Below are positions 17,337-26,189 of a stretch of DNA of 26,256 nucleotides, one piece after another. Both the position numbers and the translations under genes were made by a program. Every line of letters begins with the position of its first letter. The first letter of the stretch is position 1. The stretch lies in the NCBI GenBank assembly GCA_003165615.1, contig PLWR01000679.1, forward strand, positions 4,383-30,638, given 5' to 3'. Below the pieces are notes generated by a model. That model did not search any database. It was not told the origin of the DNA and saw nothing but the letters and a program-made list of their open reading frames with translations. This DNA is from Acidobacteriota bacterium (GTDB lineage: Bacteria > Acidobacteriota > Terriglobia > UBA7540).

Positions 17337-17342
17337 TAGAAT
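17337..17342 (+). promoter_or_regulatory. possible -10 box of the TPR gene
   Basis: TAGAAT, followed by GA, about 45 bp before the start codon. No -35 box is clear. The same TAGAATGA string lies before the GalT-like gene at 20523. Confidence 0.3.
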
Positions 17343-17387
17343 GATCTCAACTCGTCAAGGGAAGTCCGAGAGAATTGTGAGGCTCAC

Positions 17388-18563
17388 ATGAGACCTCGGA
17401 CGTTCGTGACCATTTTCTTACTGATCATATCGGTGATGATTGCAACGCCTGCGAGGGCGCAGCAAAAGCCCTTCACGCAGGAACAAGTGCAGGGCATGGT
17501 GCGCGATGGCTTCGGCGACGAATCGGGCGCCAAGCTGATCGAGCAACGCGGCCTTAATTTCACTCCCACCGAGGGCTTCATCCAGAGCCTCAAGGCAGCG
17601 GGGGCAAGTGAGGCTTTCTTAAAAGCACTGCGCCCCGCGAAGAATGCGCCCGCGGAAAGTGGAGCGAGGGGGAAGGCTCTCAACCAGGTGCAAATCATCA
17701 CGCTGCTGGCGGGGCAGATTCCAAGCCATCGAGTGGCCATGCTGATCAAAGAGCGCGGCATCGATTTCGAACCCACACCGGAATATCTCCAACAAATTCA
17801 GGAAGCGGGTGGCGACAGTGAGTTGGTCAGCGCCTTGCAGGTCGCCAAGGTGACAGCGCGGGCCCGCGTTGACCCAGCGTTCCAGACCCGACAATCCGAA
17901 GTGGGGGGACACGCGGAGCGGGCCACCGAATTTCTCCGCAACAAGCAATACCCCGAGGCCGAGGCGGAGTATCGCGAGGCGATTCGGTTGGACCCCGGAA
18001 ATTCCGACCTGCACCTCGCCCGGGGCGTGGCGCTCGGAATGATGACTGACTGGGACGGCGACATTGCCGAGCAGCGCCAGGCCTTGCATCTGAATCCCGA
18101 CAACGAAAATGCTCACCTCAATCTCGGCATCGCGCTCGGCCATAAAGGCGACCACAATGGCAAAATCGCAGAGTACCGCGAGGCGCTGCGCCAGAACCCC
18201 AACAATGGAAGCATCCACCTCATGCTCGGTGTGGAGCTTAGTACGAAGGGCGATGTGGATGGAGCGATCATCGAGTATCGCGAGGCCGTCCGCATCAATC
18301 CGAATGACGCCAACCTGCACAACGTGCTCGGCACAACACTGGCATTGAAAAGTGATTGGGATGGCGCAATGGGAGAGTACCACGAAGCACTGCGGCTGAA
18401 GCCCAATAACGCGCTCGCGCATTTCAACCTGGGCTGGGCGATCGAGCAGAAGGCCGACTATGCGGGCGCTTTGCAGGAATACCGCCGGGCCTCCGAACTC
18501 GATCCCTCCAACGCCAACTATCGCATGGCCGCCGACCGCGTTGCGAAGCAGGTTCCACTCTAG
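17388..18563 (+). CDS. exported TPR-repeat protein
   Basis: Protein of 391 aa with a Sec signal peptide (basic start, hydrophobic core 6-19, cleavage after ARA at about 24). Two tandem copies of a helical unit of about 57 residues follow, at 29-85 and 97-154. Each has L/V-x-x-L/M near its start, a K/R-x-L-I-x-x-RG-I/L-x-F-x-P-T core and an alanine-rich end. Six 34-residue TPR units cover about 172-375 (for example YPEAEAEYREAIRLDPGN). TPRs bind proteins; the role is probably a periplasmic scaffold or assembly factor. The start is supported by GAGG 5 nt upstream. It has no partner gene: the upstream neighbour is divergent and the downstream one convergent. The exact function is unknown. Confidence 0.82.
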   Translation: MRPRTFVTIFLLIISVMIATPARAQQKPFTQEQVQGMVRDGFGDESGAKLIEQRGLNFTPTEGFIQSLKAAGASEAFLKALRPAKNAPAESGARGKALNQVQIITLLAGQIPSHRVAMLIKERGIDFEPTPEYLQQIQEAGGDSELVSALQVAKVTARARVDPAFQTRQSEVGGHAERATEFLRNKQYPEAEAEYREAIRLDPGNSDLHLARGVALGMMTDWDGDIAEQRQALHLNPDNENAHLNLGIALGHKGDHNGKIAEYREALRQNPNNGSIHLMLGVELSTKGDVDGAIIEYREAVRINPNDANLHNVLGTTLALKSDWDGAMGEYHEALRLKPNNALAHFNLGWAIEQKADYAGALQEYRRASELDPSNANYRMAADRVAKQVPL

Positions 18564-18616
18564 TAAGCGTGGCGCAGATTTCTCACCACGGGCAATATGA
18601 ACCGGGGCTTTGGACT

Positions 18617-18714
18617 GCGGCGACTCGTCGCCGCTTTCCCTCGCCGCGACTCGTCGCGGCGAATTACCCACCGCTAACGAGTCACCGGTGGAAAAAGCGG
18701 GAGCAAGCTCCCGC
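18617..18714. repeat. cluster of four REP-like hairpins
   Basis: Four inverted repeats in 98 bp between convergent genes: 18617-18634 (7-bp stem, loop CTCG), 18641-18662 (9-bp stem, same loop CTCG), 18668-18673 with 18686-18691 (CCACCG/CGGTGG, 12-nt loop) and 18697-18714 (GCGGGAGC-AA-GCTCCCGC). The first two share the core GACTCGTC, and its complement GAGTC lies in the third loop. This fits extragenic palindromic repeats that can end transcription from both sides. No gene is seen in 18564-18834. Confidence 0.75.
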
Positions 18715-18834
18715 ACTCCGAAATTGAGCGCGGATCTAGGTCCGGGAGCCCTTGGCACGGTCGGTGAGGAGAGCCGCGGAATCATGAAAACAGGTCTGCT
18801 ACCAGGACTCTGCGGCCCTACGCCACCACTTTTG

Positions 18835-20172
18835 CTACTGCCCCGCGGGATTATCCAGCCAATAGATGGTTAATCCCGACAGCAGCTTGGGATAGAAGTC
18901 TGTGGATTTCTGGGGCATGGGGCAATCGGCGAGCGCGTTGTCGTGCACGGCGGTGACGGGCGTGGGATTCAACAGGAACGCAATCTGTCCCCTGCCCTTG
19001 TCCACACCTTCGCAAGCGAGCGTTGTGTCGCGGAAGTACGCGAGATTCTTTTCCTCACGCACGGCTTGCGCATTGACACCCAGGGGGAGATCGAAGACCA
19101 GCCGGTGCAGCAAGGCGACGTCGAGTCGACGCATGATGGGAGGGAGATCCGCGAGCGCACCATCGAGATCAATGTCCGAACGCAGGCGCAGCAAGGCGAG
19201 CTTTCCCGGACCCGCATAAGCGCCGAGCGTCGGCCGCTCACCGCCCCCCGCCGTCAGCGTGGCCGCGAATTGCGCCGTCCATTCGCTTGCCGGCCCTTGC
19301 ACGGTGACGTCTTCCCAGTCGAATACCCCGCGCACATCGGCAGCGAATTTGGTCCAGTCGAAGCTCGGCAGGCTGTGCACCAGCCGGTGAGTGGGCAGAA
19401 CCGTGAGTCCGTCGGTCTCCATGCGCACCAACGTCATCATCACGTATTCAGCACGGCCGTCCGTGTGGCCCGTCTCCCGGCAGTAGTTTCGGTAGGCGAG
19501 CGCCGTTTCGTAACGATGATGCCCGTCCGCGATCACCAGCTTCTTGTCTCGCATCGCCGCCGTTACCCCGGCAATGACCTGGGGATCAGTGACCCTCCAG
19601 GCCGTATGCCGCGTGCCGTATTCATCCGTAACCTGCTCCCAGGGCTGCTGGGCTCCGGGTGTGGCCAGCAGGCTCTCAATCGTTCCGGTGGGGTCGCTAT
19701 AAAGCATGAAAATCTGGCCAAAGTGCGCGCGTGTTGCTTTCAGCAACTCCAGGCGATCAGCCTTGGGACCGGAAAGCGTCTCTTCGTGGCGATGCACCAC
19801 GCGCGCCGAATAATCCTCCAGGCGCAACAAAGCGATAAAACCGCGCCGTACCTTGCGCACGCCGGGCTGCCCAGGAACTTCATATTCCTGGGTGTAGGGA
19901 TAAATAGCCGGTCCATGCCCAGACACCAGCACACCGCTTTTGATCCATGCCTGGAAGTCGCGCGCCGCGCGCACGTAGACGTTGTTCGCAGGGCCGTCCT
20001 CCGGCAACGCGCGTCCACGAATAATGCGCACCAGGTTGTGCGGGCTCATATCGTAGTAACGCGCCTGCATCTGGGGAGAAATCTTATCGTAAGGCTGTGT
20101 TACCACCGTGCCGAGATCGGGAATCTTCTTGGGGTCGTAATAAAGTGCGCGAAAAGGGAGAATCTCTGCCAT
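18835..20172 (-). CDS. DUF1015 family protein
   Basis: Conserved protein of 445 aa from ATG 20172; the ATG two codons earlier (20178) abuts the GAAAGAG site, which is 6 nt before 20172 and so favours the shorter form. Family signatures: AEILPFRALYYDPKKI at the start, VTQPYDKI (24-31), the NLVRIIRG segment (47-53) and the hallmark VIADGHHRYETALAYR (213-228). The length is normal for the family. No signal peptide or membrane helix is seen, so it is cytoplasmic. DUF1015 has no function that I can state with confidence; the DGHHRYET motif looks like a catalytic or nucleotide/metal site. It stands alone, convergent with the TPR gene. Confidence 0.88.
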   Translation of the reverse strand: MAEILPFRALYYDPKKIPDLGTVVTQPYDKISPQMQARYYDMSPHNLVRIIRGRALPEDGPANNVYVRAARDFQAWIKSGVLVSGHGPAIYPYTQEYEVPGQPGVRKVRRGFIALLRLEDYSARVVHRHEETLSGPKADRLELLKATRAHFGQIFMLYSDPTGTIESLLATPGAQQPWEQVTDEYGTRHTAWRVTDPQVIAGVTAAMRDKKLVIADGHHRYETALAYRNYCRETGHTDGRAEYVMMTLVRMETDGLTVLPTHRLVHSLPSFDWTKFAADVRGVFDWEDVTVQGPASEWTAQFAATLTAGGGERPTLGAYAGPGKLALLRLRSDIDLDGALADLPPIMRRLDVALLHRLVFDLPLGVNAQAVREEKNLAYFRDTTLACEGVDKGRGQIAFLLNPTPVTAVHDNALADCPMPQKSTDFYPKLLSGLTIYWLDNPAGQ

Positions 20173-20257
20173 GTGCATCTCTTTCAGTTGGATTGTGTCT
20201 GAAATTTTAGGCTACCATACCACCCGCTGTCCGTCGAGGCTTGTGTGCAGGCGGTGC

Positions 20258-20419
20258 TGGTGTCATTTTGGAATATAAACCCCCTCGAAACACTAGTCAT
20301 TCCCGCGAAGGCGGGGAATCCACTCGGCGTGCCAATAGAAATGCATTGCCGAAGGACTGGATTCCGCCTTCGCGGGAATGACTGCACCTGGGAACGCCCG
20401 TGTCCGGCAAATGACACCA
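20258..20419. repeat. MITE-like composite inverted repeat
   Basis: Inner arms GTCATTCCCGCGAAGGCGG.. (20296-20322) and its reverse complement (20358-20382, two G fewer) enclose 35 bp. Each arm also holds a small TTCCCGC/GCGGGAA palindrome. Outer arms TGGTGTCATTT (20258-20268) and AAATGACACCA (20409-20419) match perfectly. Repeats built on ATTCCCGCGAAGGCGGGAAT are widespread in bacteria. No gene is seen in 20173-20617. Confidence 0.8.
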
Positions 20420-20499
20420 CTACGGTGCAGGCCAATCAAGCGCCCCTTGGCTGGAGACTTGGTGCGGCCCTCGTCCCTCGGCAAACTCTTTCATCCCCC

Positions 20500-20528
20500 A
20501 TGACGTGGTGGCCAATCCAAGCTAGAAT
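20500..20528 (+). promoter_or_regulatory. candidate promoter of the GalT-like operon
   Basis: ATGACG (20500-20505), a 17-bp spacer and TAGAAT (20523-20528), about 90 bp before ATG 20618. The -10 context TAGAATGA is the same as before the TPR gene. Confidence 0.4.
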
Positions 20529-20617
20529 GAGGGGTTAGGGAATTACCGCCCTCGCTCCGGTTGCCCGCTGCATGTGCCACCAAGCGAGCACACAATCTCT
20601 TTCGAAAGGCTGCGTAC

Positions 20618-21634
20618 ATGGCTGAATTGCGTTTGGACCCATTTACCCGGCGTTGGGTGGTTACCGGCAAGCGTCCGGTTATGCCGGATGTTCACGATGC
20701 AAGCGGAGTTTGCCCTTTTTGCCCTGGAAACGAGCACCTGGCCCCCCACGCCATCCGCGAGTACCGTGACTCCGCCGGCGCGTGGATGGTCCGGGTGTTT
20801 CACGACCGCGCTCCGCTGTTCCTTGTGGAAGGCGGCGCTGATCGCCGGGCCGAGGGCATGTTCGACCGCATGAACACGGTTGGCGCCCATGAAATTGTGG
20901 TCGAAACTCCGGTGCACGGGGTGACGCTGGCGCAGCTTTCCGAGCAACACTTTGCTCACGTGCTGGAACTTTTCCGCGACCGCATCCTGGACCTCAAGCA
21001 GGATCGCCGCCTCCGTTACGTCTCGCTTTTCAAGGATCAGCATGCGCCTTCTCCGACCCTGCGAGGGCATGCTTATTCGCAGATGTTGGGAACGCCGATC
21101 TTGCCGCAACTGCTGGAGATTGAATTTCGCTGGAGTCTCGCGCATTTCCTGAAGCGTGAGCGTTGCATATACTGCGACGCATTGGAGCAGGAGTTGCGCC
21201 AGGAGAAACGCCTGGTGGATCAGAACGACGATTTCGTAGCCTTCTGTCCCTTTGGCTCGCGCTGGTCCTACGAGCTCTGGGTGGCTCCGCTCCGCCATTC
21301 CTCCTCGTTCGAGAACGATTTGACGGAACCGGGGCGGGTGGCGGCGCTTGCGCCGTTTCTCAAATCCTGCCTCCAGCGTGTAGAAAAGCTCTCGCAAGCC
21401 CTCCATCTGGTTATCCACACCGAACCGAATTTGCAGGCGTGGAAACCCACCAAAGAGTGGTGGAAAACGGTGCGGGATGATTATCATTGGCACATTGAAA
21501 TTCAACCGGACGTTGAGGGGGAGCGGCGCTTCCTGGGCCCTGAGGGCTTCCTCTTCAACCCCATTCCGGCGGAGCAGGCGGCGTTGGTTTTGCGTGCGCT
21601 GGAGCCCGGCACGGAGCCACAATCCGCAGCTTAA
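20618..21634 (+). CDS. GalT-like HIT-superfamily nucleotidyltransferase with altered active site
   Basis: Protein of 338 aa from ATG 20618, with AAAGG 8 nt upstream; an in-frame ATG at 20561 would add 19 poorly conserved residues. It has the two-repeat GalT layout: zinc-type CPFC (32-35), FKDQHAPSPTLRGHAYSQM (138-156), a second pair CIYC (183-186), NDDFVAFCPFGSRWSYELW (203-221), and HWHIEIQP (290-297). In classical GalT the first half has H-P-H-x-Q, and its second His is the uridylylated nucleophile; here the codons read H151-A-Y153-S-Q155. So it may be a different nucleotidyltransferase, a phosphorylase or a binding protein. It is followed after 2 bp by a HAD phosphatase, which suggests a shared sugar-phosphate pathway. 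Confidence 0.8.
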   Translation: MAELRLDPFTRRWVVTGKRPVMPDVHDASGVCPFCPGNEHLAPHAIREYRDSAGAWMVRVFHDRAPLFLVEGGADRRAEGMFDRMNTVGAHEIVVETPVHGVTLAQLSEQHFAHVLELFRDRILDLKQDRRLRYVSLFKDQHAPSPTLRGHAYSQMLGTPILPQLLEIEFRWSLAHFLKRERCIYCDALEQELRQEKRLVDQNDDFVAFCPFGSRWSYELWVAPLRHSSSFENDLTEPGRVAALAPFLKSCLQRVEKLSQALHLVIHTEPNLQAWKPTKEWWKTVRDDYHWHIEIQPDVEGERRFLGPEGFLFNPIPAEQAALVLRALEPGTEPQSAA

Positions 21635-21636
21635 AT

Positions 21637-22320
21637 ATGGACAACCCCGTGACTTCCGACATGAAACAAGTTCGGCTCTTGGTTTTTGACCTTGATGGCA
21701 CACTCGTGGACAGCAAGCAGGATCTGGCGTTGAGCGTCAACGCCATGCGAACCGAGATGGGACTCGCTCCCCTGACGCTCGAATCGATTGCCTCTTACGT
21801 CGGCCACGGCGTCACCCTGCTGGTTCGCCGCTCGCTGGGAACACATGCCACCAGCGAGAATGTGGAAAAAGGCCTGGCGTTTTTTCTGAGCTACTATCGC
21901 GAGCATATGCTCGACCATACGGCGCCTTACCCAGGAGTTCCCGAGGCGCTCGAAAAACTCAGCGGCTATAAGATGGCGGTGTTGACGAACAAGCCTGTTA
22001 ATTTCAGCCGCGAGATGATTTCACGACTCGGGTTCGCGCCCTACTTCTCCTACGTCTACGGGGGCAACAGCTTTCCGCAAAAGAAACCCGATCCTATCGG
22101 CTTGCACAAATTGATGGAGGACCTTCAGGTTTCCGCTCGCGAGACGCTGATGGTTGGCGATTCTGATACTGATATTCTCACCGGCCGGAATGCTGGCGTA
22201 CTGACGTGTGGCGTCACTTACGGATTCGGCGCAGATACGCTGGAAAAGGTTTCCCCGGATTTGGTGATCGACGATATGCGGGAACTCCCCCCGATTCTGA
22301 ACGGCCACCGCAAGGTGTAA
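21637..22320 (+). CDS. gph: HAD hydrolase, phosphoglycolate phosphatase-like
   Basis: Phosphatase of 227 aa in HAD subfamily IA. Motif I is FDLDGTLVDS (17-26) with nucleophile D18 and acid/base D20; motif II is VLTNKP (115-120); motif III K150 in PQKKPDP; and motif IV MVGDSDTDILTGRNAG (172-187). A helical cap of about 70 residues lies between motifs I and II, as in Gph/PGP enzymes. It would hydrolyse 2-phosphoglycolate or a related small phosphate, in the cytoplasm. ATG 21637 lies 2 bp after the GalT-like stop, so the two genes are one operon. The precise substrate cannot be told from the motifs, and the symbol is by family only. Confidence 0.82.
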   Translation: MDNPVTSDMKQVRLLVFDLDGTLVDSKQDLALSVNAMRTEMGLAPLTLESIASYVGHGVTLLVRRSLGTHATSENVEKGLAFFLSYYREHMLDHTAPYPGVPEALEKLSGYKMAVLTNKPVNFSREMISRLGFAPYFSYVYGGNSFPQKKPDPIGLHKLMEDLQVSARETLMVGDSDTDILTGRNAGVLTCGVTYGFGADTLEKVSPDLVIDDMRELPPILNGHRKV

Positions 22321-22437
22321 CGCCGGGAGCTGGATATGCGAATTATGCGGCAAGGCGCAGGGCGTGAGCTGGCCATGTGAGCCGGGCGCTCCAACTTGTC
22401 CTGTAACTTTCGCATCCAACCTTAGACGGAAATTCCT

Positions 22438-23559
22438 ATGACGAATGCAATGGAAGCGAGCGGGCGGGCGAGGTCCCTTAAACCGATGGTGAAAAACCGG
22501 GCTGCCGGGTCATATGCCAGAGCCCTGTTATTATTAGCCGCCCTGTGCTTGCTTGCCGCGATTTCAGGGTTTTCCCAGCAGCCGCCGGTTAAACCGCAAA
22601 AGGAGCCAACTCCGAGTCCCGCCCCGGCCGTGGCGAGCGACGGCGAGGAACAACTTCTTTCCGGCGATTGGGGCCCGGAGTTGCTCTACGGCATCCTCAG
22701 CTCGCAGAACCAGGAGGCGCAGTACGCGTTGCTGCGCGCGACCTTCGCCGCGGGGCCCGCGATTATTCCTCAGCTCACCGAGGCGCTGAAGGACGATCGC
22801 ACTGCCGAGTACGCCGCCCAGTCGTTGGCCTTTATCGGGGGCGAGCAGGCGCTGCCCGTTCTGGAGAAGCTGCTCTCCGATCCCCGCGACCTCAACTTAC
22901 GGCGCTTCACTTATGGCGCGCTCGCCGAATTCGATTCGCCCCAGGCCACCGACATCCTCTTCGACGCCATCAACAAATCCGACGACGAACCGGACCGCAC
23001 GGTGACGGAATCCGCAGTCATTGCCCTTACCGTGCGCACGGACACGACTCTGCTTTCGCGCCTCGCCGCCGCGGAAAAAAAGCTCCAGGACGTCGTCATT
23101 CAAGACGACCTGGGCAACGCCCGCGCCGTCATCGAGGAGCGTGCGAAGTACCTGGTGACGCCGGAAGGGAAGAAGTCTGGTGCCTCCATCGAGTCCGCGG
23201 TTCGCACCTATTTTATTCCGGCGCTGGAGCCGCCACCTGAGCCAGCAGCCCCGGCCGCATCGCCCGCCAGGAAGGTTATTGGAAAAGCGCCCCCTGCGTC
23301 ATCACTGCCGAAACCGCGACCGCTGATTACCGTCGACGTCCTTAACGTCACCCTTTCACCCGACAAGAATCGCGCCCTGGCGCGGGTGCTCTTTGAGGAC
23401 CCCACGGCGATGGCCTACTATGATTTCGTTCTGGAAAAGCGCTTCGGCAACTGGACGATCGCAAGCGTCTGGCTGGGACCTGAGGTGGAAAAACCGGAAG
23501 TCGGGACACGGGGCACGCGGCACGCGGCCCCGGACTCAGGGTCTGAAGCTCCGCAGTAG
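22438..23559 (+). CDS. exported HEAT-like repeat protein
   Basis: Protein of 373 aa. The first 26 residues are polar and basic, then comes a hydrophobic segment (about 27-45) ending in SGFSQQ: a signal peptide with a long n-region, or an anchor. A Pro-rich linker follows (49-65). Residues about 75-215 contain alpha-helical HEAT-like units (AEYAAQSLAFIGGEQALPVLEKLL is one; longer stretches repeat the A-L-x-x-L-x-D pattern). A second Pro/Ala linker at about 262-300 leads to a small C-terminal domain with LITVDVLNVTLSPDKNRALA. The role is probably protein binding in the envelope; function unknown. The last codons run into a GC-rich repeat (GGGACACGGGGCACG) that pairs with the selB leader, so the C-terminus is likely variable. 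Confidence 0.72.
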   Translation: MTNAMEASGRARSLKPMVKNRAAGSYARALLLLAALCLLAAISGFSQQPPVKPQKEPTPSPAPAVASDGEEQLLSGDWGPELLYGILSSQNQEAQYALLRATFAAGPAIIPQLTEALKDDRTAEYAAQSLAFIGGEQALPVLEKLLSDPRDLNLRRFTYGALAEFDSPQATDILFDAINKSDDEPDRTVTESAVIALTVRTDTTLLSRLAAAEKKLQDVVIQDDLGNARAVIEERAKYLVTPEGKKSGASIESAVRTYFIPALEPPPEPAAPAASPARKVIGKAPPASSLPKPRPLITVDVLNVTLSPDKNRALARVLFEDPTAMAYYDFVLEKRFGNWTIASVWLGPEVEKPEVGTRGTRHAAPDSGSEAPQ

Positions 23560-23647
23560 GCATTCAGCCGAAACTCAGATTTGTGGAGCCAATCAAATAG
23601 CCCGCACCCGGCCGCAGATGCGGAGTGAGGCAATATCCCGTGTCCCG
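23502..23647. repeat. long-range inverted repeat between HEAT gene end and selB leader
   Basis: CGGGACACGGG (23502-23512) is the exact reverse complement of CCCGTGTCCCG (23637-23647), 124 bp apart. The left arm is inside the HEAT-like coding region and the right arm inside the heptamer array. Pairing in the RNA could link the two genes. Confidence 0.55.
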
Positions 23648-23670
23648 TATCCCGAGTCCCGTATCCCGAA
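23636..23670 (+). repeat. five tandem 7-bp repeats in the selB leader
   Basis: Units TCCCGTG, TCCCGTA, TCCCGAG, TCCCGTA and TCCCGAA run without a gap and end 4 bp before the selB ATG at 23675. They occupy the place where a ribosome-binding site would be; none is visible. Copy-number change would alter the leader by 7 bp per unit. Confidence 0.85.
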
Positions 23671-23674
23671 TTTT

Positions 23675-25588
<1,914 letters not shown>

Positions 25589-25682
25589 GGGGAGCGGGAG
25601 AAGCTGGGAGTTAGAAGTCAGGAGTTATACGCACGGACATAAATAATTGCGCATCTTTGTAAAATGTGCTTTCATGTAAGAC

Positions 25683-26189
25683 ATGAAAGCGCTGACGATT
25701 GCGGAGCCTTCGCTCATCATTCTGGGGTTGCAGGATGAGATTCGGCGCAGTGCGGAATCTCGGTATGACCACCGCTTGCACGGCGTGTTGCTGGTGGCGG
25801 AAGGAATGAACTGCTGCCGCGTGGCGGAATTGCTGGGTGACGCGCCGCGAACCGTTGAGTATTGGGTTCGCCGGTTCGAGGCGAAGGGCTTGGCGGGGTT
25901 ACAGGAAGGCGCGCGTCCTGGGCGACCTCCCCGGCTGACGCCGGCGCAAATCGCAGCCATCCAAGCGGGATTGAGAAAACGCCCCGCCGATTTTGGCTTG
26001 AGGGGCAATCTGTGGGATGGGAAGACCCTGGCGGCGCACATCAAGCGGGCCCATGGCGTAACCCTGGGAGCGCGACAATGCCGGCGGTTCTTTCGCCAGT
26101 GGGGGTTTCGCTTGGTGAAGCCCCGACCGGTGATTGCGCGCGCGGATGCTGTCCGACAGGCTGAGCATAAAAAAAACTCCAAGCCGTGA
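25683..26189 (+). CDS. IS630 transposase, helix-turn-helix part (frame 0)
   Basis: First reading frame of the transposase, 168 aa. It carries a helix-turn-helix (residues about 28-62: HRLHGVLLVAEGMN, then VAELLGDAPRTVEYWVRRFE), a GLAGLQEGARPGRPPRL linker (69-85) typical of IS630-family proteins, and a second winged-helix part ending in RRFFRQWGFRLVKPRP (about 133-148). It binds the element's ends. It stops at TGA 26187-26189, just after a run of eight A; the DDE catalytic part continues in the -1 frame. The protein looks intact up to that point. Confidence 0.88.
   Translation: MKALTIAEPSLIILGLQDEIRRSAESRYDHRLHGVLLVAEGMNCCRVAELLGDAPRTVEYWVRRFEAKGLAGLQEGARPGRPPRLTPAQIAAIQAGLRKRPADFGLRGNLWDGKTLAAHIKRAHGVTLGARQCRRFFRQWGFRLVKPRPVIARADAVRQAEHKKNSKP
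26169..26177 (+). other. A8C slippery site for -1 frameshifting
   Basis: Eight A followed by C sit where frame 0 (AAA AAA AAC) can slip back one base to read AAA CTC. The -1 frame then continues as transposase. Two-frame IS630 elements are known to use such sites. Confidence 0.75.

Noticed and set aside
17009..17387. tRNA or small RNA gene in the divergent gap
   Set aside because: No cloverleaf or TTCGA-type T-arm pattern was found; only a simple hairpin is visible.
18617..18714. CRISPR array
   Set aside because: The repeats are palindromes of unequal sequence without regular spacers, and no cas genes are present.
17619..18785. Long reverse open frame (about 388 codons) opposite the TPR gene
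   Set aside because: It mirrors the TPR periodicity in antisense and runs into the hairpin cluster; no start signal or family motif.
18943..20202. Long forward open frame (about 419 codons) opposite the DUF1015 gene
   Set aside because: It is the antisense of a gene with clear family motifs; the translation has no recognisable domain and is the usual result of high GC codon use.
20543..21703. Reverse open frame opposite the GalT-like gene
   Set aside because: Antisense shadow crossing two real genes; no motif.
23636..23670. Heptamer array as replication-origin or plasmid iterons
   Set aside because: Units are too short and GC-rich, with no replication gene nearby.
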